A stretch of DNA of 64,000 nt, taken from contig NC_063448.1 of NCBI RefSeq assembly GCF_020379485.1, positions 45,083,218 to 45,147,217 of the forward strand, read 5' to 3'. The notes beneath the pieces were generated by a model. It was given only the letters and a program-made list of their open reading frames with translations, was not told the origin of the DNA and did no database searches. This DNA comes from Brassica napus (lineage: Eukaryota; Streptophyta; Magnoliopsida; Brassicales; Brassicaceae). A program made the position numbers and the translations under genes. Numbering within the stretch: position 1 is the stretch's first letter; each line of letters opens with the position of its first letter. Below are positions 34,547 through 44,955 of the stretch, one piece after another.

Positions 34547-34736
34547 TGTTGGGAACTAAGTTGAAGTTAGAGTAGTTGTAGAAGCATTGTCTGTATACAA
34601 TGCATGAGAAGAAATCCTTCAAACTTACTGTCTTGTCTCAGGGAATGGTCTGGACGACGGTAAAATGGTGTCAGCTCAGTTGATATGGTCTGATGGTGTC
34701 CACGTTGTGAGAAGCCCCATCGTTATTTATGCTTGA

Positions 34737-36118
34737 GAATAATGACAATGTTGTGCTTCTTGTTACAATTAAGATCTTTGTCTATCAATCGCTTTATTGG
34801 TGTGGATTTATAAGTTAATGAAAACTTCAGAAACAAAACCTTACAATGAGCTCCATTCTCAACTTAATTAAATTTTCTTCACTAAAATAAGAAAATTTGC
34901 TAGCCAGAGCCCACAATTGGACTGCTAAGTCTTCTTGTTGGAGCGCTTGATAAGAGGAAGAACAAAACACCAGCTAAGTTGCTGAGAACACAGACGGTGG
35001 GTCGCGTAAATCCGAGAATAAACTTATTCACATTCTCCAATATTACCTACTAAAAATATATCTTGAAAATGGTGTGTAAATAACGAGTGGCCACAATTTA
35101 CTTTTATAATTAATTAATTGATAATTTCAAATTGTTTTTGGTAGTATGTTTCAATAGGAATTGATAAGTGTCTATGTCTATTGACAATCTGAAATTGTAA
35201 CTTTTTTTTAAGCTCAGTCCATTGTTTTTCTTAAATGAGCCTAAAACAATTTTTAATGATTAACTAAATGGGTCATGTACATAGTAAAATGTGTTTTGGT
35301 TTAAATTTTATTGCATACCCAAAATCAATATGAACCATCATCATTTTCGTTTAAAGTTTTGTCACACTAAAAATATATGATTGGGCAAAAAATCTGAATA
35401 AAAAAAAAGAACCAAAATCGATCCAAAAAATAGTATTAAATTTTAACCAAAATTGGTTAGATATCCGAATGAGTTCAAAATTTTGGTATCTAGAGAACCG
35501 GAACCGAATCCGATCCAAACCGAAATATTTCGGGTATCCGAATATATCCGAACCAAATTTATATACTTAAATATATCAATTATTTTTAAATGTAATATCA
35601 AAAAGAATATACAAAATATAAAACATATTCTTGAGTTGTCCAAAATACTTGAAAATATATACAAATAGTTATAAGTACATGTTTAAAATAGCTAAACGAT
35701 ACTTAAAGTACCTAAAATAATTCAAATATCTATTGATTTCCTATCCAAATATTTAAGGTAAACCAATTTTTAGGTTAAGTTTAAGTATTTTGGCATACAT
35801 TATTCAAATTTATATGTTATATATTATTTTATTTTTAGATTTTGAAAAATTTCAAGTATATATGAACTTTAACTTTTGAAAAAAAAATTAAATAGATAAT
35901 CTAAACTCAAACCCGAACCAGACTCGCAAAGATCCGAACCAAAATAAATCCGCAAGGATCCGAAACGAACCGAACCAATTGATATTCGAATGCACACATT
36001 TAAACAAATGTTAAAAAAAATTATTGATAACAAAATGTATACTGTTTATAATAATTAAGTACAATATATTTTAAAAAATTCACTCTAAGCGGGCGTGGAT
36101 TATCGTCTAGTTATAATT
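34737..36118. other. AT-rich spacer with CCGAACC-type repeat and a Helitron-like end
   Basis: At 35455-35560 and 35910-35985, CCGAACC and AACCGAACC phrases indicate a decayed relative of the hAT-like element at 37.3 kb. At 36088-36110, GCGGGCGTGGATTATCGTCTAG|T resembles a plus-strand Helitron 3' end; no matching 5' end was found. No gene was seen. Confidence 0.4.
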
Positions 36119-36130
36119 AAAAGTGGATTT

Positions 36131-36133
<3 letters not shown>

Positions 36134-36173
<40 letters not shown>

Positions 36174-36312
36174 ATAATCCAGGGTTCCCCACTTACGTGG
36201 ATCATTCCCTGGGCCCGGTTAGGCAGCGGTCCACTTCACCCGGGAGGGCTATACCTGGGCTGGGGACAAGGCTCAACACCCAGTACCGCATTTGATGACA
36301 AGATGGGCAGTA
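36134..36312 (-). mobile_element. SINE-like insertion with poly-A and 15-bp TSD
   Basis: AAAAGTGGATTTGTT flanks the insert at 36119-36133 and 36313-36327. The insert is GC-rich (CCGGGTGAAGTGGACCGCTGCC on the minus strand as two overlapping phrases) and ends in a long A tract (plus-strand T run from 36134 to about 36171). No internal Pol III boxes are convincing, so it may be 5'-truncated. Confidence 0.7.
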
Positions 36313-36327
36313 AAAAGTGGATTTGTT

Positions 36328-37264
36328 AACCTAATGAACCAAATAAGATGCAATGCCTAATTGGCAACTGAGAAAGAAAAAACATTTAGCCACTTCCCTC
36401 TTCATGGCTCACTTCTCCATCTGAACCTAGCAAAAATAAATCTATAAAAATAAAGAAAGACGAAATCAACAAGATTTGCCGGAAGCCCTAAAAATTCGCC
36501 ATTGCTGCCGGATACGTACACTTCTCTCTCTACTCTTATTTCTTATAGGGTTGGTATGATGATATCTATCGTTCAAAGCCACTGTCTCTCGCTCACTAGG
36601 GCTTTTAATTAGTAGGGTTTGGAAAAAAAAAAGACAATGTCGGCTTAATTAATTTTGCAGTTTCTGGGTCTCGTTCTCTATATATCTGTTTGGATCTGTA
36701 TATCTATCAAGTACATTTGTGGTCGGATTCTTTTGCTTCTTTTTTTTTTATTTGTAATAACAATCAAATTAAGTTCTGGTTTCAGATCTAGGGCTTTCTT
36801 TTGGTAACTCAGATCTAGGGCTTTCTCCCTCTTTTCTTTTTAAAATTTCGTCTAGCTTTGCTCACCGTCATTAGGCTTTTATTACAGCTTTACTGATTGG
36901 AATTGAGGAGAAATAAAATCTTGCATATCTTTTGGTTCTTGTTTTTTTCGTTTTGGTTTAATCGTTTTTGTTGTGTTCTTCTTACCAGATTTTTGTTCTT
37001 GTAAAGGAGATGAAACCCCTTTTAGTTGTTTTAAATTGACATTTTTGGCGTTTCCACAACATAAATAATCAAATTATTTAACTAATTTGAGTTTTTCTAA
37101 ATGTCGGCACTAATTTCCCATTTAATTCGTCTGCAAAAAAATTTCCCATTTAATTCTTGCATTTACTCTTTGCCGCGTATAATAAATTTAAGTTTATTTT
37201 GAATTCCACGAAATATGTATTAACATCTCGACAAATACAGGTACGGGACCACTTTCGATACATA
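36328..37264. other. Non-coding stretch resembling a leader/promoter relic
   Basis: CT-rich tracts and two copies of CAGATCTAGGGCTTTCT (about 36785 and 36810) look like a plant 5' UTR with its intron, but no coding exon follows. Nothing firm can be assigned. Confidence 0.3.
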
Positions 37265-37931
37265 CTTCAACCTAGGCCTGGGCAAAATAACCGGAACTGA
37301 AGAACCGAATCGAAACCGAACCGAAATACCCGAAACCGGAACCGGACCAATATCCTCAAATATTCGAACGGTTCCTATATTTTTATATCCGAAATAACCA
37401 AACCGAACCGGAACCGAACCGAGAACCGAACAGGTACCCGAATATATAAAAATATTAATTATATATACATATAACATCATTAAATATATATTTTAAATTT
37501 AAAATTCTATTAAAAGTATCTGAAAATAGTTGAGGATAACTAAATTATTATAAAGTATCCAAACTACCCGAAAGTATCTGAAAGTATCCGGATAGTGTTA
37601 TCCGAAATATCCAAAGTAATCCAAAATATCCAAAATTTTTATGTAAATCATCTTAATTATTTGATATTTTACCCTAAATAACCGATATTTTATCCAAATT
37701 ATCCAAACTACCCGAACCGGATCCAAATGAGAACCGAACTTTTTCCGGATATTTTCCGGTTCCTACATTTACTATCCGAACCGAACCGAACCCGAAACTA
37801 TCCGAACCGAACCGAACCGAAAATAGGTCAAGTACTAAATGGATCCTCTAACCCCTATCCGAACTACCCGAAACTCGAAATACCCGAACCGAACCGAACC
37901 GATACCCGAAATTCTCAGGCCTACTTCGACC
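37265..37931. mobile_element. hAT-like non-autonomous element rich in CCGAACCGAAC
   Basis: The 8-bp flanks CTTCAACC (37265-37272) and CTTCGACC (37924-37931) differ at one base. The element 37273-37923 starts TAGGCCTGGGCAAAA and ends with the near-complement CTCAGGCCTA. An 8-bp TSD and short TIRs fit hAT elements. The interior repeats AACCGAACC and TACCCGAA, as in SIMPLEGUY-type elements. No transposase is present. Confidence 0.65.
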
Positions 37932-39036
37932 TTTTGTTATTCTTCAAACAGTCGATTTTGGTTTTCTTTTTTTACTTTATCTTATACCATCTTTTCCGCT
38001 AAGAATATTGTAACTCTTTGGTTATAGAATCCTCCGAATTTCCTTCTCATTATCTTCCAAACATGTCATTCGACCTTATTTGTGCTTTGCTTATTCAGAA
38101 ACCATCGTACTATCTTCGCTAGGCGTGTTCAAAGTTAAGGCAAAAACACTTTGATCAAATACTTTTTTAATTTTTTTTGTTGAGTGGCTTCTAAGAGCAT
38201 TTTTATTGAAGGTCTCTTAGGTTGGGTCTCTTAGCGTAATATAAGATACGATCTCTTAACTTTTAACTAAAAAAGCTAAGAGACGTCTCTTAGATAAGAG
38301 ATATAAAAGACGTCTCTTAGCTTTTTTAGTTAAAAGCTAAGAGACCGTATCTTATATTACGTTAAGAGACACAATTTAAGATACCTACCATAAACATGTT
38401 ATAACTATCTCATTGGGTTCTTATGTTTGGCAAAGCACTTCCTATTATTTTAGAATGTAGACATATGTTTTGGTCGACTAGCTAATAAAATATAAACATA
38501 TTTTTTTTATCGACAAGGTGATATGATATAAAGATATAAAATATCTAATTCGACATTTTCACATAAAATATAAAATTTTAAAATAAATTATAGAACACAT
38601 AAAAGTAACTTTTTGTGTACTTATTCGTTTTATCTTTTTCAAATGTCTTTTTGCTCACTTTATATAATTCTATTCTCTTATAGAATTTTATTTTAACTAA
38701 TTTAATATATTTCCATATTCCTTTCAGTAAATTGACGACACTTAATTTTTCTTGGACAATTTTCCTAACTTGTATCTATAGTAACAACCTCTACGCAAAA
38801 CACAAAACCTCATAGGAAACAGATACACTTGAGCAAACCTTATGCTCTAAACAAAATGCAAAACCTCTTCCCCGTATTGTCTGTTATATTTGGCTTTACT
38901 AATGTATTTTCATGTTTGGCGTTGATATGAACGAAAAGATTGAATCATTTGCATATGAACTTCTGATTCACACATATCTGTCAACAAAGTATTATTAACT
39001 TGAGAAAGTAACGATACAAATCGATATCAGCACATA
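37932..39036. other. Spacer 3' of BRC1, with a hairpin MITE
   Basis: Apart from the MITE at 38193-38400 it is AT-rich non-coding sequence. The BRC1 3' UTR should lie at its right end. Confidence 0.5.
38193..38400. mobile_element. Hairpin MITE about 0.65 kb downstream of BRC1
   Basis: Arms 38226-38288 and 38308-38370 are inverted copies, 63 nt each with only about four mismatches, around a 19-nt loop. Similarity extends outwards (GGTCTCTTAGGTTGGGTCTC against the complement of GAGACACAATTTAAGATACC). The motif GTCTCTTA repeats within the arms. This structure would form a very stable hairpin RNA if transcribed. Confidence 0.8.
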
Positions 39037-40795
39037 CTACGGTAGTTGTACACGAGGTCTCTTGGTTTCCCCAAGAAGTGATGAAGATCCGCAAAGACGC
39101 TGCTGCTGCAAGATATATAACCAAACAATATTAATTTGGGAAATACTACATAAACTTGGTCAACCGAAAGAAAAACGGCGCCCATTAATCTTTGATGTTG
39201 AACTATATAGTAATGATTAATAAACAAACTCCTAATCTAATTATATAACATTAATTATTTGATCTTAGTATATCGGGATCTGAGATAGCCTATAAAACTT
39301 GAATATACAAACCAATAAGAACTCTTAAAAGTTAATAAAATGTGACTCGTAGATACAGAACAAAGGTACCTCTATGGAACTAGCTGCCCATTGGCTGCGA
39401 TGGTGATCAAGCATCGGAAATGATGGATTGAATTCGTCCGAAATGTGATATTTTCTATCCACCACAATTTCGTTGCAAACTGCAAAACGATCGTTCTTGC
39501 AAAGAGGTTCTTGGATCGTTTCTTCGCAGGGCGTCGCCTTCACATTGCTTTTATTATTCTTTTGGACTATCTCATCATGATGATTATGAACTTCTTCTTC
39601 TACAACAACATTCACTTGTGCACTTCTCTTCATCATCTTCTCCTTTGTCCTATCCTTTGCTCTCTCTCTTGCTTTCGCTCTCGCGTCCTTAGACAACTTC
39701 TTCAAAATGGGAGTTCGCGGTTGCGACATCCTTCTCTTCCCTCTCACCGATCTCCTATCTACCTTATTTCCTCTTGTTTCTAATGCAAACATATAGATTA
39801 ATTAATAATTTTAAAACCTCAACGAATTCCCGACAAATTCTCGGTGACCGTCTTCCCAACGAATTCCCGACTAACCGACTAACCACATACCGTTCATGTT
39901 AGTGTTGCTGCCTCTATCCTCGACTGTCCACATTGATGAAAGTTCAAATATATCAGACGATGTGTCCATCAATCCTAACGCCGGTCCTTGATTAATTTGG
40001 AAAGTTACAATGTCAAATTAAACATGAAGAAGACCAAGATTTTTCATAATAGATAGAAACTTTAGTAGACTTTAAACTAGAAAATAATGTATATTTACTG
40101 GGTTGAGACTCGTCGCAGCTGCTGAACCGGCCGTGATTGAACTTGTTAGAAAGGCTGTTCGCGATCTTTATGATCTTGGGTTTAGCTTGTGTAAGCAACC
40201 ATTCAACGGTTTTGCTGGCTTTGTCAAATCCAAGCATGTCTTGTAAGCCGAACAACTCTCTGGCGACATCTAGCGAGAGTCTCATCCTACGGTCTCTTGT
40301 CCCTTTCACCGTTTTGATCTTGCTGTGCCGGTCCGTTCTGCTAGGTTTCTTGACTTTTTTCATATTTGGGTCTTGAGAAGTTGAGATTCTCTGGGAATCT
40401 TCTATGTGTGTGGTTTTGGTTTCTGAGGGCTCAATGAGGTGAGATTCTCCAAAAGGGTTGTTAAAGGGGAGAAATGATGGAGGATGATGATGGTCATTGG
40501 TGGTGATGGTTTGGTTATCATTATGGCCATTTTTTTGTGGGAGGAAAGAGGCGAGGAGGGCAAAATCCGGGACGGATTCGAAGTGAGAAAAAGGAGAAGC
40601 TGGTGCTTGCAGGTACTGATGATGGTGGTGGTCAAGATGATTGTTTGATGTGTTGGAGTGAATCAAGATGTCGTTAATGGAAGAGCAAGGGCTAAAAGGG
40701 AGTAATGGTTGTGAGGAGTAATGGTCATTATAGGGGAATAACATGTACTCTTCATTGATGGTGGTGGTAGTACTGAAAGTCTTGTTGTCGTTCAT
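39037..40795 (-). CDS. BRC1: TCP-family transcription factor BRANCHED1 / TCP18, C-terminus apparently frameshifted
   Basis: Exons 40795-40099, 39986-39891, 39779-39370 and 39105-39037 join in frame to 423 residues. BRC1 is the CYC/TB1-clade TCP factor that represses axillary bud outgrowth. Visible parts: His- and Ser-rich N-terminus starting MNDNKTFSTTTTINEEYM; TCP bHLH (KKPSRTDRHSKIKTVKGT then RDRRMRLSLDVARELFGLQ, ending TVEWLLTQAKP); conserved DTSSDIFELSSMWTVEDRG; R domain DARAKARERAKDRTKEKM. In the last exon the spliced frame reads QQRLCGSSSLLGETKRPRV and stops. The +1 frame reads FADLHHFLGKPRDLVYNYR, matching the end I recall for Arabidopsis BRC1. A 1-nt insertion near the acceptor is likely. 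Position fits At3g18550. Confidence 0.88.
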
Positions 40796-41100
40796 GTCTT
40801 TTTGGGGGTTCTGAAGCAACAAAATTAAATTTAAAAACCCTAAAACAATTTTTTGAGAATGACACTTGTACAAAGTGTACCAAAATCTTCTTCACACGCA
40901 CCAAAAAGAGAAGAAAATGAGAGAAAGCAAAACGAAGACAATCAAAACTATAGAAAGAAAAGTTTTCTTCTTAGCCTGAAAAATCAAGAAATTACTGTAA
41001 TAATGATTATCAAATAGTACAATATTGTCTTTGTTCAAGAGAATCTATGTTTGTGTCTAAATGTGTAGAGTAAGAGAAAGAGAGTACCTTTATTGAAGGA
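40796..41100 (-). promoter_or_regulatory. BRC1 leader with probable 5' UTR intron
   Basis: On the minus strand, AAAG|GTACTC at 41088/41087 and a T-rich tract ending TTGCTTCAG|AACCCCC at 40811/40810 make a plausible leader intron, 15 bp before the ATG. An upstream in-frame ATG at 40873 would fall inside this intron. Confidence 0.45.
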
Positions 41101-44100
41101 ATACAACACATGCAATGTACTTAAATGAGTCTATGTGCTATGAATTGGGATGGGGAGAGAGAAAGAGAGAGGGAACTATAGAGAGAGGCCGATAATGGAG
41201 ATGGAAATTGTTTTCTGCTTATTTTTCTTCGTCTTGGCATGAAAAGATATTTTTGTTTTGTTTAGTGAAAATGTGATAATATGGTTTCCGTTTTATTTGG
41301 TTCTAGTGATTTTTAAAAATAAATTGGACATTGTCTTTGTTTATAGATTTCTTTGACAGATTTCATTATTACAAATTAGATAAGAACGCAAAATAAGTCT
41401 TTGATAGATATAGAATTGCTGACAGCTATCAACAAATGAATAAAATATTAGACAATATATATCTTTACAATTTAGTATTAATTTAAAATATCCCTAACAA
41501 TATAATGTTCAAAATAAACATTTAATATAATTGTATAACTATTTATCACATAACATATGCTACTAGTTTATAGATTCTTACATTCTCATTAAAATCTGGT
41601 GTTATTAGTTTGATTATTCTATAATTCTATATAAAATCATTTGTTATTTAAAAAGTTTAGATTTTAATGATTCTACAAATCTATTAAAGTAAGTGTTATT
41701 AGGAGTGGAATTCTTAACATTTTAACTCATAAAAAAGATTTTGAGAATACTACATGTTTTCCTTGAATTTTTAGAATCATTACATTATTTTATTTTCATA
41801 GATTTTCACAATATACAAATTTTTTTACGATTCTTTCCAAATTTAACAAATTTATCAACTTTTAAAATCAATAAACTCTATAGAAATCTAAGTCTCACTA
41901 ACACCTCCTAAATATCACTATAATTTATATGAATTTCATAGATTATTCTATAGTTTGAGCTAGCTGTGTAAAATATGGATACGTGACATGGAAATTTTCA
42001 TATAATATGCAAACAAACTTTTTCCTTATTTTCCTTATAGGGTAACAAAAGTGACATGTAAATTTTAGCTAGATAAATCCTATCAACTTATTATATCATT
42101 TAACATATTTAGTAAAGATAATTTCTTTATATATTAAAGCACAAATCATTCGACGAATCATATTGTGCCACCTAATAAATATTAACAAAATTAAAGAAAA
42201 ATTAATTAAAACAAAGAATAATTTAGAAAAAGAAAAAAAAAGCAACCGTATGACAGTTTCTTCAAACCCATTACACTACCCATGATCACAATCGTGTAAT
42301 TTTTCATATTCTTATATCTATCAAAAACAAAATGTGAAAGGATGATCCTTCTTTAGGAGCAGAACAAGAAGAGATCAAGGTGATGATTGTTTAGTTAGTT
42401 TTTAGTTTTTAGTTTTTGGTTTTTGCTTTTTGGTTTTTAGTTTTTGGTTTTTAGTTTTTGGTTTTTGATTTTGCAGTAGCTTTTGGTTTTTTGGAAAACT
42501 TGAATGGTGCTTTTGGTTTTTGGAAAACTTGAATTGTGCTTTTAGATTTTGGTTTTTGTTTTCAAAGTAAAATAAAGAATTAATAAACAAAAATTTAAAA
42601 AAATTACTATTATCACTAAAAATAAATAATTATATATTAAAAATTATTTTTAAAATAAACAACAAAAACAAACTGTTATAAAATATGGTAAGAATGAATA
42701 AAATTTATGAAATTACAGTTTTACAAAATAAATATTAATATCCGGAATTGAAAAGTATATTTAATCTTAGACAATGAGTAGTTAGATTTTATATCAACAG
42801 AATTAAAATATTTTTTTAAATGGTAAGAATGCATAAAATTTATATAATTATAACATACAAAGTAATAGCTAGATTCTAAATTTGATTTGTTGTTTATCTA
42901 ATTATTTCTTCTAAATATTAGTTATAAGTAAATTATTTAAATAAATGTGACATTACTGAATCAATAAATAAAAAAATTAACTATTTATATTTTATCAATA
43001 AGAATATGTAGATTGGTTTATTTTGAATTTAAAAATAATAATCATGTTAATATATTAATACATAAATATGCAAATATTTTAATAAGAATAAAAGAAATAA
43101 AAAACTCACGTACAATATTAAAAAACCAAGAATACAAAAGTTTAATATATTAATACATAAATATACACATATTTTAATAAGAACAAAAGAAATACAAAAC
43201 CCACGTACAATGTTGAAAAACTAAGAAAATCTAATCTGGTTTTTGGTTTTTACTTGAAAATAGGTAGTTATTCACAAAAGCTGGTTTCCTCTCCGTGTTA
43301 TCTCCTTTGAACTTCTTTAGTATCAAAACACAAGGTATTTGTTGTCTTCTATTATGCTTCTTTGTGTTCTGCTTGTGTGTTCTTAACTATATCTATTTAT
43401 ATGTATAATTATTTTACTATGTTTTCTAATAAACGTGTCAATAAAGTATTTGCTCTACTTTCATGGTTTAGTTATGTCTGCTGTAAGCTTATCATTTATG
43501 TCATGTAGATCTAAAGGTATAGCAGCATATATTAAGCGATAAAGATCACCTATTATCTATTACATGCTATTTTCTTTTTATTGTTTTCCTTAGATTTAAA
43601 ATATTATTTTTGTTTGTAAATGGAGATATTGAATGAATTACTAAATGTAATTTAGGCAAAGAACATAAATTGCATGTCAAAAATTAGAAAAAAATATTGA
43701 AAGCAAAAAAAAACAATCCCCTATATATTAATTGATGATCATTTAAAAAATTGTAACCTTAAGTTTGTATTAATTAAAAAAAAAACTCTTCTTAGATGTC
43801 ACTTAATTATGATGACAATTTAGCTTATGTGGCAGTTTAAGAATCAATTGAAAAAAATGTTAGTCCAAATCCAATTACTAGGGAACATTATATTAATCCA
43901 AAATATAAGAAACGTGTATTCTTTACTTAAATAAAATCTACGGAATTACCTAATATGATTAACATATATACGGCAATTAATGACTATAAATAATAAAGAT
44001 TTGATAACAAATTTTGCATCATTTTTCATTTTTGTTTAATTTTATATTATTAAAAAAATAAACAATCACATTAACCATATAATAAAAAAAATATTTTTTT

Positions 44101-44690
44101 CCTATATGTTATATTTTGAATTTTTTAGAATGACTTTAAATTACAAAAGTGAGGAAAATTTATATGGTATGTTTTAACTTTAAGTTACAAAAAAAAATTG
44201 TATATGGTATATTTTTTCTTATATGTTATATTTTTTCTTATATGTTATATTTTGAATTTTTTAAAACGATTTTAAGTTATAAAAAAGTAAGTTTTCCTTA
44301 AGCATACGAGTATACGACTAAAAACATTAAAATAACATGTATCAATTTGATGGTTGATCTGAAACTTTTCAAAACCATATGGAAGATAAATGTCAAAATA
44401 ATTCAACCGTAGAATGTTCACTTTTTTCAAGAATGTGTAGTGAAAAAAATAAGGTTTTTGTGTCATAATTTGTTTAATGTCCAATCCGATCAACCCATGA
44501 TATATTAATTATAGTTTAGTTCCACAATTTTCAGTAAAATTGATTCTGGTCCATCGGAAATAAATTATATAATAACAACAAAAAACATTGTATATGTATA
44601 AATAAAATAATAAAATATATAAAAATAAATTATCGATAATATATACAAATCCTAGTAAATAGGTAAAATAAGAAGGCTTCAAACTAATAT
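41101..44690. other. AT-rich spacer upstream of BRC1, TE remnants
   Basis: Positions 42380-42560 hold a TTTTTGGTTTTTAG-rich terminus containing GATTTTGCAGTAGCTTTTGG, related to those at 5.7 and 55.5 kb. At 42124, TCTTTATATATTAAAGCAC resembles a Helitron 5' end. No gene was seen. Confidence 0.45.
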
Positions 44691-44702
44691 TTATATCAAA
44701 CA

Positions 44703-44943
44703 GATCAGGAGCATGTGGTTAAGTGGTAAGGGGAAGGGCTTGGGATGTCACTATATTTCAGGTTCGATCCACCTGCCATGCGAAACTAAATTACATTTTC
44801 CTGGTCACCCTACATAGATATAGACTACTGCATTTTGGCCTATTTGAATACCCAGGAGAGGGTCTATCCCACCTCCCACCCGGAGGTTAGGCTTGTGTCT
44901 TTAATAGACCTGAGTTTAACCATTTCTTTATAAAAAAAAATAA
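44703..44943 (+). mobile_element. tRNA-derived SINE with 12-bp TSD
   Basis: TTATATCAAACA flanks it at 44691-44702 and 44944-44955. Inside are a Pol III A box (GTGGTTAAGTGGTAAGG, about 44715) and B box (GGTTCGATCC, 44761-44770), a SINE body with CCCACCTCCCACCCGGAGG and an A-rich tail. The size of about 240 bp fits Brassica SINEs. Confidence 0.85.
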
Positions 44944-44955
44944 TTATATCAAACA

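Larger units (their letters stand above)
32172..34736 (+). pseudogene. Subtilisin-like protease 3' relic, split by a LINE
   Basis: The left part (32172-32236) reads FPRTVTNVGMRKSKYKVLG. The right part (34563-34736) reads, with stops and frameshifts, ...EKKSFKLTV... and ends [19 protein letters not shown] plus a TGA. These are the conserved C-terminal fibronectin-III-like motifs of plant subtilases (RTVTNVG; LxWSDGxHxVRSPIVVY). The LINE at 32237-34546 separates the halves, and removing it with one target-site copy restores AAG GTG TTG GGA ACT AAG TTG. Stops (KLKLE*) and missing catalytic parts make it a pseudogene independent of the LINE. Confidence 0.7.

Noticed and set aside
34890..35020. 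Minus-strand hydrophobic stretch (VLSNLAGVLFFLLLSSAPT), possibly a sugar-transporter N-terminus
   Set aside because: It is too short, with no conserved flanking motif or splice context; similarity was only impressionistic.
44715..44770. Functional tRNA gene
   Set aside because: A and B boxes are present but the sequence cannot fold into a full cloverleaf; TSDs and an A-rich tail mark it as a SINE.
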